Source: Kosakonia quasisacchari
GTDB lineage: Bacteria > Pseudomonadota > Gammaproteobacteria > Enterobacterales > Enterobacteriaceae
Assembly: GCF_004331415.1 (NCBI RefSeq)
Contig: NZ_SJOP01000003.1
Span: 62,001 to 126,000 of the forward strand
Direction: 5' to 3'
DNA length: 64,000 nt
Of this stretch, positions 45,280 to 57,197 are shown in pieces. The translations under genes were made by a program, and so were the position numbers. Numbering within the stretch: position 1 is the first letter of the stretch; every line of letters starts with the position of its first letter. The notes beneath the pieces were generated by a model. That model was not told the origin of the DNA. It did no database searches and was given only the letters and a program-made list of their open reading frames with translations.

Positions 45280-45948
45280 ATGCTTACGGTGCATCACCTT
45301 AATCAGTCGCGATCCCAGCGCGTGCTCTGGGCGTTAGAAGAACTGGGCGTGCCGTACCAAATTGTCCGTTATCAGCGAGAAAAATCGATGCTGGCGCCAG
45401 AATCTCTGAAAAAAGTGCACCCGCTCGGTAAATCGCCCGTGGTGGAAGATAACGGACTGATCCTCGCTGAATCTGGGGCGATCCTCGAATATTTGCAGGA
45501 AACCTACGATCTACAGCAGCGCTTTAAACCGCAGGAGACAAAGCAGAAGCTGGATTACCGCTTCTGGCTGCACTATGCCGAAGGTTCGTTGATGCCATTG
45601 CTATTAATGAAACTGGTGATGAATAGCCTGGGTAAACCTCCGGTACCATTCGGGATTCGCAGCATTGGCAAACTCCTCGCTCAGGGTGTCGATAAAGCGT
45701 TCCTGAAACAGCAAATTGAAAACCATGCGCGCTTTATCGAGGGCGAACTGGCGCAGCATAGCTGGTTTGTAGGAAACCAACTGAGCATGGCGGATATTCA
45801 GATGAGTTTCCCGGTGTTCGCGCTGCTGTCGCGCGGTGGCGTGGATGATTTGCCCAATTTGCGCGCATGGAAAAAACGGGTAGAGATGCGTCCGGCCTGG
45901 CAGCGAGCCATTGTACAGGGTGGACCATTTGCTCTGCCAGGCGGCTAA
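45280..45948 (+). CDS. Glutathione S-transferase
   Basis: The 222-residue protein has an N-terminal thioredoxin-like GST domain (about 1-80: HHLNQSRSQRVLWALEELG, the cis-Pro in GKSPVVED, the glutathione-contact ESGAILEYL) and an all-helical C-terminal domain (about 90-205: SMADIQMSFPVFAL). It probably conjugates glutathione to electrophiles or reduces hydroperoxides; the substrate is unknown. GGAG lies eight bases before the ATG. It sits beside soxRS, as GST genes do in some other enterobacteria, which fits an oxidative-stress role. It is absent at this place in E. coli K-12. Confidence 0.9.
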   Translation: MLTVHHLNQSRSQRVLWALEELGVPYQIVRYQREKSMLAPESLKKVHPLGKSPVVEDNGLILAESGAILEYLQETYDLQQRFKPQETKQKLDYRFWLHYAEGSLMPLLLMKLVMNSLGKPPVPFGIRSIGKLLAQGVDKAFLKQQIENHARFIEGELAQHSWFVGNQLSMADIQMSFPVFALLSRGGVDDLPNLRAWKKRVEMRPAWQRAIVQGGPFALPGG

Positions 45949-45982
45949 AAACGATCGGCAAATGTTGCAAAGTTGCGCACCG

Positions 45983-45998
45983 ACGATAACGTTTGCGC
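45983..45998. promoter_or_regulatory. Candidate PurR operator upstream of ghxP (distal)
   Basis: ACGATAACGTTTGCGC matches the PurR consensus (ACGCAAACGTTTGCGT) at most positions, including the central AACGTT core. It lies about 250 bases before ghxP, a purine transporter gene whose E. coli counterpart belongs to the PurR regulon. Confidence 0.5.
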
Positions 45999-46124
45999 AT
46001 CAGCCGGGCACTTCTTCGCCGCTTCGCGCGAAATTTCGCAAAAAGCGGCAAAGTTCAGTTGAAAAGCGCCATATAAACGCTGGATAATCGTTTGCCTTTT
46101 TTTGACCAACCGTTGTATGCGCGG

Positions 46125-46140
46125 AGTTAAACGTTTGCTT
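46125..46140. promoter_or_regulatory. Candidate PurR operator upstream of ghxP (proximal)
   Basis: AGTTAAACGTTTGCTT carries the AAACGTTTGC core of the PurR box, 108 bases before the ghxP start. A third partial match, ATCGTTTGC, lies at 46087-46095. The 299-base gap between the GST gene and ghxP shows no other feature. Confidence 0.55.
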
Positions 46141-46247
46141 TTTTGTGGCCCCTTGTCACAACGCAGCACAGGGAGATGACGTTTAACCGGCAGTGGACTG
46201 TCCACCACGCATACCAACGCACAATAAAATTCTCAGGGGATGTTTCT

Positions 46248-47597
46248 ATGTCTACGCCTTCTGCGCGTACCGGCGGTTCGCTTGACGCACTGTTTAAAAT
46301 TTCTGCCCGTGGCAGCACTGTTCGTCAGGAAATCGTTGCCGGTTTAACCACGTTCCTGGCGATGGTCTACTCGGTCATCGTCGTCCCTGGCATGCTGGGT
46401 AAAGCCGGTTTCCCACCGGCTGCGGTGTTTGTCGCCACCTGCCTGGTAGCCGGTGTTGGTTCCATCGTGATGGGCCTGTGGGCGAATCTGCCGCTGGCTA
46501 TCGGTTGCGCGATCTCTCTGACCGCCTTTACCGCGTTCAGCCTGGTGCTGGGTCAACATATCAGCGTACCGGTCGCGCTTGGCGCGGTGTTCCTGATGGG
46601 GGTGCTGTTTACCGTTATCTCTGCCACCGGCATTCGTAGCTGGATCCTGCGCAACCTGCCGCAGGGCGTTGCGCACGGCACCGGTATTGGTATCGGCCTG
46701 TTTCTGCTGTTGATCGCCGCTAACGGCGTGGGCCTGGTTATCAAGAACCCGCTGGATGGCCTGCCGGTTACGCTTGGCCACTTTGCCAGCTTCCCGGTGA
46801 TCATGTCGCTGATTGGTCTGGCGGTGATTATCGGCCTGGAAAAACTGAAAGTACCGGGTGGCATTCTGCTGACGATTATTGGCGTGTCGATTGTGGGTCT
46901 GATTTTCGATCCGAGCGTGCATTTTTCTGGCATCTTCGCCATGCCGTCGCTGAGCGATGACAAAGGCAACTCGCTGATCGGCAGCCTCGATATCATGGGC
47001 GCGCTGAATCCGGTGGTGCTGCCAAGCGTGCTGGCGCTGGTGATGACGGCGGTATTTGACGCCACCGGCACCATCCGTGCAGTGGCGGGCCAGGCAAACT
47101 TGCTGGGTAAAGATGGCCAGATTATCGATGGCGGCAAAGCGCTGACCACCGACTCCCTGAGCAGCGTCTTCTCCGGTTTAGTTGGTGCGGCACCCGCGGC
47201 GGTGTATATCGAATCTGCGGCGGGTACGGCAGCAGGTGGTAAAACCGGTCTGACGGCGATCACCGTGGGCGTGCTGTTCCTGCTGATCCTGTTCCTCTCG
47301 CCGCTCTCTTACCTGGTTCCGGCCTACGCAACGGCACCGGCGCTGATGTACGTTGGTCTGCTGATGCTGAGCAATGTGGCGAAAATCGATTTTGCCGACT
47401 TCGTCGATGCGATGGCGGGCCTGATTACTGCCGTGTTTATCGTGCTGACCTGCAACATTGTAACCGGCATCATGATCGGTTTTGCTTCGCTGGTGATTGG
47501 CCGCGTGGTATCCGGTGAGTGGCGCAAACTGAACATCGGCACCGTGGTGATTGCCATCGCGCTGGTGGCTTTCTATGCGGGCGGCTGGGCAATCTAA
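46248..47597 (+). CDS. ghxP: Guanine/hypoxanthine permease GhxP
   Basis: This 449-residue inner-membrane transporter of the NCS2/AzgA family imports guanine and hypoxanthine by proton symport. It matches E. coli GhxP (YjcD, 449 residues) almost exactly from the N-terminal [14 protein letters not shown] to the C-terminal FYAGGWAI, with about 13-14 hydrophobic segments and the family signature around [15 protein letters not shown]. The start at 46248 equals that of E. coli; 35 in-frame residues upstream are not conserved. GGGGA precedes it. PurR-like sites lie upstream and a UUCG-loop terminator follows. Confidence 0.97.
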   Translation: MSTPSARTGGSLDALFKISARGSTVRQEIVAGLTTFLAMVYSVIVVPGMLGKAGFPPAAVFVATCLVAGVGSIVMGLWANLPLAIGCAISLTAFTAFSLVLGQHISVPVALGAVFLMGVLFTVISATGIRSWILRNLPQGVAHGTGIGIGLFLLLIAANGVGLVIKNPLDGLPVTLGHFASFPVIMSLIGLAVIIGLEKLKVPGGILLTIIGVSIVGLIFDPSVHFSGIFAMPSLSDDKGNSLIGSLDIMGALNPVVLPSVLALVMTAVFDATGTIRAVAGQANLLGKDGQIIDGGKALTTDSLSSVFSGLVGAAPAAVYIESAAGTAAGGKTGLTAITVGVLFLLILFLSPLSYLVPAYATAPALMYVGLLMLSNVAKIDFADFVDAMAGLITAVFIVLTCNIVTGIMIGFASLVIGRVVSGEWRKLNIGTVVIAIALVAFYAGGWAI

Positions 47598-47650
47598 CAT
47601 CGCTTTTCCTCTTCCTGTGGGCAGAGGACGTTGAGCGTAAATCTTTACAC

Positions 47651-47679
47651 AATGGGCGACTTCGGTTGCCCATTTTTTT
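47651..47679 (+). terminator. ghxP terminator
   Basis: A 10-bp stem with one G-T pair (47651-47660 with 47665-47674) is capped by a TTCG tetraloop and followed by five more T. Confidence 0.93.
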
Positions 47680-47768
47680 GCCCACAGCCCGGTTTCTTTG
47701 CGTTAAGCTGAAGGCTCTGGCATCAAGGTCTGAGGCCTTTATAACAACACATCGCAAACAGGGAACGC

Positions 47769-49415
47769 ATGGAAATATTTTTTACCATTCTCATCATGAC
47801 CCTTGTCGTCTCGCTTTCTGGCGTAGTGACTCGTGTTCTTCCATTTCAAATCCCGCTTCCGCTGATGCAAATCGCCATCGGCGCGCTACTGGCCTTTCCC
47901 ACCTTTGGCCTGCATGTGGAATTCGACCCGGAACTGTTCCTGGTTCTGTTTATTCCGCCGCTGTTGTTTGCCGACGGCTGGAAAACACCCACGCGCGAGT
48001 TCCTCGAGCATGGCCGCGAAATCTTTGGCCTGGCACTGGCGCTGGTGGTGGTCACCGTGGTCGGGATCGGCTTCTTAATTTACTGGATGGTGCCTGGCAT
48101 TCCGCTGGTGCCCGCCTTTGCGCTGGCGGCGGTGCTGTCGCCAACCGATGCAGTAGCGCTTTCCGGCATTGTCGGAGAAGGGCGTATTCCGAAGAAAATC
48201 ATGGGTATTTTACAGGGCGAGGCGCTGATGAATGACGCCTCGGGCCTGGTGTCGCTGAAATTCGCCGTGGCGGTGGTGATGGGCACCATGGTGTTCACCG
48301 TGGGTGGCGCGACGCTTGAGTTTTTCAAAGTGGCAATCGGCGGTCTGCTGGCCGGATTTGTGGTGAGCTGGCTGTATGGTCGCTCGCTGCGTTTTCTCAG
48401 CCGTTGGGGCGGTGATGAACCGGCAACGCAAATCGTTCTGCTGTTTCTGCTGCCGTTCGCCTCCTATTTGATTGCGGAACATATCGGCTTTTCCGGCATC
48501 CTTGCGGCGGTCGCTGCGGGGATGACTATCACCCGTTCCGGCGTGATGCGCTCTGCGCCGCTGGCAATGCGTCTGCGCGCCAACAGTACCTGGGCGATGC
48601 TGGAGTTCGTCTTTAACGGCATGGTGTTCTTGCTATTAGGCTTGCAGTTGCCGGGCATTCTGGAGTCTTCGCTGGTGGCGGCAGAAGCCGATCCGAACGT
48701 CGAAACCTGGATGTTATTTACCGATATCGTGCTGATTTACGTGGCGCTGATGCTGGTACGTTTCGGCTGGCTGTGGACGATGAAGAGATTCAGCAGGCGC
48801 TTCCTGGTAAAAAAACCGATGGAGTTTGCTTCGTGGAGCGACCGCGAGCTGCTGATTGCTACCTTTGCCGGGGTGCGCGGGGCGATAACGCTTGCCGGTG
48901 TGCTCTCCATTCCGTTGTTGTTGCCGAGTGGCGATGTCTTTCCGGCGCGCTATGAACTGGTGTTCCTCGCCGCCGGGGTGATTCTGTTCTCGCTGTTTGT
49001 TGGCGTTATCGCACTGCCCGCGCTGTTGCAGCATGTTGAAGTGCGCGACCACGCGCAGCAGTACAAAGAGGAACGGATGGCGCGCGCGGCAACCGCGGAT
49101 GTGGCGATTGTGGCGATTCAGAAGATGGAAGAACGCCTGGCGGCTGACACCGAAGAGAACATCGATAACCAGTTACTTACGGAAGTGAGTTCGCGGGTGA
49201 TTGGGAACCTGCGACGTCGCGCCGACGGGCGCAATAACGTTGAGAGTTCGCTGCAGGAAGAGAATCTGGAACGCCGCTTTCGCCTGGCGGCGCTGCGCTC
49301 AGAGCGCGCCGAGCTTTACCATCTGCGCGCAACCCGACAGATCAGTAACGAGACGCTGCAAAAATTGCTGCACGATCTCGACCTGCTGGAAGCGCTACTG
49401 TTAGAGAATAAGTAA
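47769..49415 (+). CDS. yjcE: Cation/proton antiporter YjcE
   Basis: This 548-residue CPA1-family Na+/H+ antiporter homolog agrees in length and motifs with E. coli YjcE (549). The N-terminal 410 residues hold about 12 membrane segments, with the ion-path motifs LSPTDAVALSGI and EALMNDASGLV (the conserved Asp pair). The C-terminal 140 residues are cytoplasmic, charged and helical. The exact ion in E. coli is not firmly established. It lies after ghxP behind a terminator, as in E. coli, and is followed by a REP-like hairpin. Confidence 0.95.
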   Translation: MEIFFTILIMTLVVSLSGVVTRVLPFQIPLPLMQIAIGALLAFPTFGLHVEFDPELFLVLFIPPLLFADGWKTPTREFLEHGREIFGLALALVVVTVVGIGFLIYWMVPGIPLVPAFALAAVLSPTDAVALSGIVGEGRIPKKIMGILQGEALMNDASGLVSLKFAVAVVMGTMVFTVGGATLEFFKVAIGGLLAGFVVSWLYGRSLRFLSRWGGDEPATQIVLLFLLPFASYLIAEHIGFSGILAAVAAGMTITRSGVMRSAPLAMRLRANSTWAMLEFVFNGMVFLLLGLQLPGILESSLVAAEADPNVETWMLFTDIVLIYVALMLVRFGWLWTMKRFSRRFLVKKPMEFASWSDRELLIATFAGVRGAITLAGVLSIPLLLPSGDVFPARYELVFLAAGVILFSLFVGVIALPALLQHVEVRDHAQQYKEERMARAATADVAIVAIQKMEERLAADTEENIDNQLLTEVSSRVIGNLRRRADGRNNVESSLQEENLERRFRLAALRSERAELYHLRATRQISNETLQKLLHDLDLLEALLLENK

Positions 49416-49422
49416 GCCCTGC

Positions 49423-49452
49423 GCCGGGCAGCCGTTTATGCGCTGTCCGGCC
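49423..49452. repeat. REP-like palindromic element after yjcE
   Basis: GCCGGGCA and TGTCCGGC form an imperfect hairpin over 49423-49452, the form of enterobacterial REP elements. It sits between convergent yjcE and the LysR-type gene, where REPs are common. Confidence 0.6.
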
Positions 49453-49463
49453 TGATTCATCCA

Positions 49464-50357
49464 CTACTCGCTTTTCTCATCCAGCCAGAATCCTTTACAA
49501 CATTGCAGCCACGCCTGCGCACTGCGCGAAAGGTAAACGCCTTCGCGCCAAATCATCCCCAGTTCCCAGCGCAAGTCGCTCTGTAGCGGGAGCCAGCGCA
49601 ACGTCTGTTTATCCAGCCGCTGGCAGACCGGTTCCGGCAGAATGGCAATGCCCACGCCCGCTTGCACCATGGCGGCGAGAAAATCCCACTGGCCGCTGCG
49701 CACGGCGATACGCGGCTTCACGCCATGCTGTTGAAACAGCAACATCAACTGGCGGCTCAGGGCGAAATCTTCGTTGTAGATCAGCAGCGGATGTTCGGCG
49801 AGCTCTTCCGGCGTGACGACGTCGTGTTCGAGCCAACTGCCGGAGCGCGGCACCAGCACGCACATCGCATGGCTGAACAGCGGCAACGTAGCCAGGCCAC
49901 TCTCTTCCTCGACTGGCAGCGCCGTCATCGCCACATCCAGTTCGCCATTGCTCACCGCCTGCTGTACGGTCAGACCGCCAAATTCAGCAATTTTCAGCTC
50001 TACACCGGGGTAGCGCTGGCTGAAGAGGTTGATTGGCCCGGCCATCAGCATGCCGACCATCGGCGGAATGCCGAGGCGCAAAATCCCTTTGTTCAGGTGG
50101 TTGATGTCGCCAAGTTCGGTTTCTAACTGGCGAAACTCCGCGAGGATCGCGATGCCGCGTTCATAAACCACGCGCCCGGTATCGGTGAGTAAGAGTTTGC
50201 GCCCGTCACGAATAAGTAGTGTGCAGTTCAGCTCATCCTCGAGATTTTTCAGCATCTTACTGATGGTCGGTTGCGTCACGAACAGGCGCTCCGCCGCGCG
50301 GGTGAAACTTTGCTGACGCACCACCTCCACGAAATAGCGCAGCGTTCTGATGTCCAT
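49464..50357 (-). CDS. LysR-family regulator, CidR-like
   Basis: This 297-residue LysR-type regulator has the N-terminal winged helix (LRYFVEVVRQQSFTRAAERL, QPTISKMLKNLEDEL) and a two-lobed effector domain (about 90-290). It is divergent from a CidA/LrgA and LrgB gene pair and about 100 bases away, the arrangement of CidR in bacilli and staphylococci, where it responds to acetate and overflow metabolism. By context it should activate the pair. AGGAAT precedes the start. Confidence 0.88.
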   Translation of the reverse strand: MDIRTLRYFVEVVRQQSFTRAAERLFVTQPTISKMLKNLEDELNCTLLIRDGRKLLLTDTGRVVYERGIAILAEFRQLETELGDINHLNKGILRLGIPPMVGMLMAGPINLFSQRYPGVELKIAEFGGLTVQQAVSNGELDVAMTALPVEEESGLATLPLFSHAMCVLVPRSGSWLEHDVVTPEELAEHPLLIYNEDFALSRQLMLLFQQHGVKPRIAVRSGQWDFLAAMVQAGVGIAILPEPVCQRLDKQTLRWLPLQSDLRWELGMIWREGVYLSRSAQAWLQCCKGFWLDEKSE

Positions 50358-50457
50358 AATTATTCCTTAGAACTATGTATGCGATGAGTTTAATTCATTT
50401 CAGTAGTGCATTGGGGCTCTCTATACTGGCCGCCTGCTTATTTGATGGAAAATCGTT

Positions 50458-50868
50458 ATGGACGTGGCGTTAAGCCGTGTTACGCCTGCCCTTGTGCGTC
50501 GTTTACAGGTTCCGGTTCAGGTGTTGCTCTATGCCGGGCTGTTTATCTTTGCGCAATACCTGGTTCAGTGGCTGCATTTGCCGCTCCCCGCCAATCTGGT
50601 GGGCATGATACTGCTGCTGGGGTTAATACTTTGCCGGGTGATCCCGCTGAATTGGGTGCGCGCCGGTGCGCACTGGCTGCTGGCGGAAATGCTGCTGTTC
50701 TTTGTGCCTGCGGTGGTCGCCGTGGTTAATTACGCACAACTGTTGATGGTGGAAGGCTGGCGCATTTTTATGGTGATCGGTTTGAGCACGCTGTTGGTGC
50801 TTGGTGCCACCGCCTGGGTGGTGGATAAAGTCTACCGCTTTGAACTCAGCAGGCTGAAAAATGAGTGA
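50458..50868 (+). CDS. CidA/LrgA holin-like membrane protein
   Basis: This 136-residue membrane protein has four hydrophobic segments. Family motifs are LYAGLFIFAQYLV, LPLPANLVGMILLLGLI and LLAEMLLFFVPAVVAVVNY. CidA/LrgA proteins were described as holin-like and are now linked to export or uptake of pyruvate and other small acids together with LrgB. A TATACT -10-like element lies at 50422-50427, with no clear -35, as expected for a LysR-activated promoter. Its end overlaps the LrgB gene by eight bases. Confidence 0.9.
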   Translation: MDVALSRVTPALVRRLQVPVQVLLYAGLFIFAQYLVQWLHLPLPANLVGMILLLGLILCRVIPLNWVRAGAHWLLAEMLLFFVPAVVAVVNYAQLLMVEGWRIFMVIGLSTLLVLGATAWVVDKVYRFELSRLKNE

Positions 50869-51550
50869 TTTCGCCTTAAGCCTGCTGTGCCTGGCGATGA
50901 CGCTGGTGTGTTATTTCCTTAATAAACGCCTCTACCGCCGTTTTCGAAAATTGCCGCTGATGCCGCTGGTATTCACGCCGCTGCTGTTGGTGTTAATGCT
51001 GGTGTTCGGTCATATCTCCTGGCAGGACTACATCGGGGAATCCCACTGGCTGATGTGGCTGTTGGGGCCCGCAACCATCGCCTTCGCCGTGCCGGTGTAT
51101 GACAACCTGGCGATTATTCGCCGCCACTGGATGTCGCTTTCGGCGGGCGTAATCACTGCTTCGGTGGTGGCGGTGACCAGCTCGGTCTGGCTGGCGCGCC
51201 TGTTTACGCTGCCGGATGAGATCCAGCGCAGCCTCGCGGTGCGTTCAATCACCACACCTTTTGCGCTGGCGGCCGCCGGGCCAATAGGTGGCCAGCCGGA
51301 TCTGGTAGCGTTGTTTGTGGTAGTCACCGGCGTGTTTGGCATGGCGGTTGGCGATGTGCTGTTTCTGCGTTTATCAATTCGTGAAGGTGTGGCGAAAGGC
51401 GCGGGTTTTGGCGCGGCTTCGCACGGCGCGGGCACCGCACGTTCTTACGAGCTGGGCCAGCAGGAGGGTGTAGTCGCAAGCCTGGTGATGATGCTTTCCG
51501 GCGTGTTAATGGTGTTGGCTGCGCCCTTGATCGCCAGCGTGATGTTTTAG
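50861..51550 (+). CDS. LrgB/CidB family membrane protein
   Basis: This 229-residue partner of the CidA/LrgA protein has about six hydrophobic segments. It shows the family features LGPATIAFAVPVYDN, RSITTPFALAAAGPIGG and the closing AASHGAGTARSYELG. E. coli YohK is a homolog. The pair probably forms one membrane complex. Translational coupling with the preceding gene is evident from the overlap. The gene converges on the oxidoreductase gene 30 bases away. Confidence 0.9.
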   Translation: MSDFALSLLCLAMTLVCYFLNKRLYRRFRKLPLMPLVFTPLLLVLMLVFGHISWQDYIGESHWLMWLLGPATIAFAVPVYDNLAIIRRHWMSLSAGVITASVVAVTSSVWLARLFTLPDEIQRSLAVRSITTPFALAAAGPIGGQPDLVALFVVVTGVFGMAVGDVLFLRLSIREGVAKGAGFGAASHGAGTARSYELGQQEGVVASLVMMLSGVLMVLAAPLIASVMF

Positions 51551-51580
51551 CTCCCCGCCTTGCAACAGGGAGCCGGAAGG

Positions 51581-52876
51581 TCAGTGCTTTTTCAGCCTTG
51601 CAACCAGTTCGAACTCGTTAAAGTTAACCGGGCGTTGCTGCTGCATCGACATGTTCCCGGCAATGCCGGTCAGGATCGACATCGCGCCTGCGCGGTGATC
51701 GGCGGCGCGTTTTAGCGGGTCATTGCCTGGCGTACCAAACAAGTCTGCCAGCATGGCGTTATCGCCGCCGCCGTGACCGCCTTCGCCAAGGGTGAAGGCG
51801 GCTTTCCACGGTTCGGCAAACATCGGGAACACGGTAATGTCGCAGGATTCAAGGCTGCCTTCATTAGCGCGTTCGCCACCGGCGTTCACATAGGATTTCT
51901 CGACGATTTTCATCTCCAGCCGTCCCTGGCTGCCGTTAAATACCACGTTTAACCCTTCCCACGGCAAGTAGGTATTCAGTGAATAGCTCAACTGGCACTG
52001 GTTCTGGTATTTCACCAGCACCGACAACGTATCTTCAATGGTGATGCCGTCGCTGAACACGCTCTGGTCGCGCCAGTAGTTATCTTCATGTTCCGCGTCG
52101 AGATAGAGCGCTTTTAACTGCGGGTTGTCCGCCATGTGCAGCGCGAAAGGATCATCGTGAGCAGCGGCATAGCCGTGTGTGCGTGGATAAAACTGCGTGA
52201 CGCCGCGTTTTTCGGCGTTCTCTTTACCGTAAAAACGCAGCCCGCCTTCGGCATAAACCCGCTGTGGGTAGCTGTTGAGCCAGAAGTTCATCAGGTCGAA
52301 ATGGTGGGTCGATTTATGCACCAGCAGCCCGCCGCTGTTGCGCTTTTCCCGGTGCCAGCGGCGGAAATAATCGGCGCCGTGTTCAGTGTTCAGTAGCCAC
52401 TCGAAATGCACCGAATAGACATCGCCAATGGTGTTGTTCATCAGCAATTCACGCACTTTACTGTGGTGCGGCGCGTAGCGGTAATTAAACGCCACACGCA
52501 CCGTTTTCCCGGTCTGCTCAATGGCATCGAGGATGCGCAGCGCGCGCTGTTCGTCAATGGTCATGGGCTTTTCGGTGATCACATCGCAGCCCGCGTGCAA
52601 CGCGCGCACAATGTAGTCGTCATGGGTTCTGTCCATGGTGGTGACGATAACAATGTCTGGTCGGGTTTCGTGGATCATCGCGTCAAACTGCGCCGCTTTC
52701 CAGGTGGAAACGGGCGGTGCGTCTTCGTTTTGTAATAGCTGATTGGCGTAATCCATGCGCGTCTGGTTACTGTCGCAAAACGCCACCATGCGGGCATTCT
52801 CTTTCCACTGCCCGCCGATGGCGGAAATGTACAGCCCGGCGCGCCCGCCAGTTCCCACTAAAGCATATTTTTTCAT
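51581..52876 (-). CDS. Gfo/Idh/MocA-family oxidoreductase
   Basis: This 431-residue NAD(P)-dependent dehydrogenase acts on sugars or cyclitols. The Rossmann fold starts at once (MKKYALVGTGGRAGLYI). It is followed by IVTTMDRTHDDYIVRALHAG, the EKPMT motif with the catalytic lysine, and a long C-terminal sheet domain (about 125-400) with KSTHHFDLMNFWL. The substrate is unknown. I chose the ATG at 52876 (GAGG upstream). Earlier in-frame ATGs at 52894 and 53008 would place residues before the Rossmann strand. It lies between yjcE and actP, where E. coli has yjcF, and has no obvious operon partner. Confidence 0.88.
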   Translation of the reverse strand: MKKYALVGTGGRAGLYISAIGGQWKENARMVAFCDSNQTRMDYANQLLQNEDAPPVSTWKAAQFDAMIHETRPDIVIVTTMDRTHDDYIVRALHAGCDVITEKPMTIDEQRALRILDAIEQTGKTVRVAFNYRYAPHHSKVRELLMNNTIGDVYSVHFEWLLNTEHGADYFRRWHREKRNSGGLLVHKSTHHFDLMNFWLNSYPQRVYAEGGLRFYGKENAEKRGVTQFYPRTHGYAAAHDDPFALHMADNPQLKALYLDAEHEDNYWRDQSVFSDGITIEDTLSVLVKYQNQCQLSYSLNTYLPWEGLNVVFNGSQGRLEMKIVEKSYVNAGGERANEGSLESCDITVFPMFAEPWKAAFTLGEGGHGGGDNAMLADLFGTPGNDPLKRAADHRAGAMSILTGIAGNMSMQQQRPVNFNEFELVARLKKH

Positions 52877-53028
52877 CACAGCCTCTTCAGTCATAAATGA
52901 ATTAACGTGCTGATGTATTAAAAACGTTGTTTCAATAAGCTGAGGGTACTGTAGCGCGCTGGCGTAAGAGGGGTAGAGAAAAGGCGGGAAAGTGTGATCC
53001 CCGGCCATTACTGACCGGGGTAAAAAGA

Positions 53029-54986
<1,958 letters not shown>

Positions 54987-55190
54987 CACAGAATTCTCCA
55001 GAGGTCTCCCCGTTGTCTTGCGCGCTGCCGGTGAGTTGGCCACACGTGCCCGCCCCAGTCACATCGCTATCTCTGCGCCTGGGAATGTGCGCGTTTGCCG
55101 CCTTCCTGCAACACGAAATCCATTAGGAATTGTAGGGTGAGGTGATTGTTTCCTCTCCTTGGAAGGAGAGCGTTATGGTTGCGTTTGCCC

Positions 55191-55223
55191 GCCGGAGAAG
55201 GCGCTTTCGCGCCGCTATCCGGC
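55191..55223. repeat. REP element between acs and yjcH
   Basis: GCCGGAGAAGGCGC and GCGCCGCTATCCGGC form the imperfect hairpin of a typical enterobacterial REP. Just before it, CTCTCCT and AGGAGAG (55154-55171) form another small hairpin. In the acs-yjcH-actP operon these may adjust the amounts of downstream mRNA. Confidence 0.75.
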
Positions 55224-55238
55224 AGGGTTTTACGATTA

Positions 55239-57197
55239 TTACGATGGCATGGTAATGGCCTGCTTCTCTTCGAGCAGTTTTTCCACTACGCCAGGATCGG
55301 CGAGCGTTGACGTATCGCCGAGATTGCTGGTATCGCCAGCGGCGATTTTGCGCAGAATACGGCGCATGATTTTGCCGGAGCGGGTTTTCGGCAGTGAGTC
55401 TGTCCAGTGCAGCACGTCCGGCGTTGCCAGCGGGCCAATCTCTTTACGCACCCAATTTCGCACTTCGGTGTACAGCTCCGGAGAAGGTTCTTCACCGTGG
55501 TTGAGCGTGACGTAAGCGTAAATAGCCTGGCCTTTAATGTTGTGTGGAATACCCACGACCGCCGCTTCGGCGATTTTCGGGTGCGACACCAGCGCCGATT
55601 CGATCTCTGCTGTCCCCAGACGGTGGCCGGACACGTTCAGCACATCATCCACGCGACCGGTGATCCAGTAGTAGCCATCTTCGTCACGACGCGCGCCGTC
55701 GCCGCTGAAGTACATGTTTTTGAAGGTGGAGAAATAGGTCTGCTCAAAGCGATCATGATCGCCAAACAAGGTACGCGCCTGACCCGGCCAGGAGTCGGTG
55801 ATCACCAGATTGCCCTCGGTCGCGCCATCAAGCACGTTACCTTCGTTATCCACCAGCGCAGGCTGCACGCCGAAGAACGGGCGCGTGGCGGAACCGGCTT
55901 TCAACTGGGTAGCACCAGGCAGGGGAGTGATCATAAAACCGCCGGTTTCCGTCTGCCACCAGGTATCCATGACCGGGCATTTACCGTTGCCGATTTTTGA
56001 CCAGTACCACTCCCAGGCTTCCGGGTTAATCGGCTCGCCCACGGAACCGAGAATACGCAGCGAAGCACGGCTGGTGCCATCAATCGCTTTATCCCCTTCG
56101 GCCATCAGCGCACGGATGGCGGTTGGCGCGGTATAGAGAATATTCACATTATGTTTGTCCACTACCTGGCTCATGCGCGCCGGGGTCGGCCAGTTCGGTA
56201 CACCTTCAAACATCAGCGTGATAGCACCGCAGGCCAATGGCCCATACAGCAGGTAGCTGTGCCCGGTGACCCAGCCGACATCGGCGGTACACCAGTAGAC
56301 ATCATCCTGGTGATAATCGAAGACATATTTAAAGGTTGAGGCGGCATAGACCAGGTAACCGCCAGTGGTGTGCAACACGCCTTTCGGTTTACCGGTGGAG
56401 CCGGAGGTATAGAGGATAAACAGCGGATCTTCTGCGCTCACTTCAACCGGCTGGTGCTGGTCGCTGGCGTTATCAGTCAGCTCGTTCCACCAGAGATCGC
56501 GCCCTTCGTGCCAGTCGATTTTGCCGCCGGTACGCTTGAAAACGATGACATGTTCGACACTGTTGACGTTCGGGTTTTTCAGCGCGTCATCGACGTTTTT
56601 CTTCAGCGGGATATTGCGCCCGGCACGCACACCTTCGTCGGCGGTGATCACCAGCCGCGAGCTGGAGTCAATGATGCGCCCGGCGACCGCTTCCGGCGAG
56701 AAGCCGCCGAAAATGACCGAATGCACCGCGCCAATACGCGCGCAGGCGAGCATCGCCACCGCGGCTTCCGGCACCATCGGCATATAGATGGCGACCACAT
56801 CACCTTTCTTAATTCCGAGCGACACCAGCACATTGGCAAAACGGCAGACATCGCGGTGCAACTCACGGTAGGTGATGTGTTTGCTTTGGCTTGCGTCATC
56901 ACCTTCCCAAATAATGGCCGTTTGATCGCCACGTTCGGCGAGGTGGCGGTCAAGGCAGTTGGCCGCTAGGTTCAGCGTGCCGTCTTCATACCATTTAATG
57001 GAAATATTGCCTGGCGCGAAGGAGGTGTTTTTCACCTTCTTATAAGGCTTAATCCAGTCGAGGATTTTGCCTTGCTCGCCCCAGAATGTGTCAGGGTCAG
57101 TTACCGATTGCTGGTATTTGGCCTCATACTGCTCCGGATTAATCAGGCAACGTTCCGCAATATTGGCGGGAATATCGTGTTTATGAATTTGGCTCAT
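55239..57197 (-). CDS. acs: Acetyl-CoA synthetase
   Basis: Acs makes acetyl-CoA from acetate, ATP and CoA through acetyl-AMP, the high-affinity route for acetate scavenging. The 652 residues equal the E. coli enzyme in length. The motifs are the ATP loop [12 protein letters not shown] (about 264-275), [27 protein letters not shown], and the acetylation-controlled lysine in [11 protein letters not shown] near 609. GGAG lies upstream of the start. It is the first gene of the acs-yjcH-actP operon; a CRP-like site upstream fits the known cAMP-CRP activation in E. coli. Confidence 0.98.
   Translation of the reverse strand: MSQIHKHDIPANIAERCLINPEQYEAKYQQSVTDPDTFWGEQGKILDWIKPYKKVKNTSFAPGNISIKWYEDGTLNLAANCLDRHLAERGDQTAIIWEGDDASQSKHITYRELHRDVCRFANVLVSLGIKKGDVVAIYMPMVPEAAVAMLACARIGAVHSVIFGGFSPEAVAGRIIDSSSRLVITADEGVRAGRNIPLKKNVDDALKNPNVNSVEHVIVFKRTGGKIDWHEGRDLWWNELTDNASDQHQPVEVSAEDPLFILYTSGSTGKPKGVLHTTGGYLVYAASTFKYVFDYHQDDVYWCTADVGWVTGHSYLLYGPLACGAITLMFEGVPNWPTPARMSQVVDKHNVNILYTAPTAIRALMAEGDKAIDGTSRASLRILGSVGEPINPEAWEWYWSKIGNGKCPVMDTWWQTETGGFMITPLPGATQLKAGSATRPFFGVQPALVDNEGNVLDGATEGNLVITDSWPGQARTLFGDHDRFEQTYFSTFKNMYFSGDGARRDEDGYYWITGRVDDVLNVSGHRLGTAEIESALVSHPKIAEAAVVGIPHNIKGQAIYAYVTLNHGEEPSPELYTEVRNWVRKEIGPLATPDVLHWTDSLPKTRSGKIMRRILRKIAAGDTSNLGDTSTLADPGVVEKLLEEKQAITMPS

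Noticed and set aside
46344..46922. 192-codon Arg/Gln/His-rich frame antisense to ghxP
   Set aside because: It is a mirror frame of a conserved membrane protein with no independent support.
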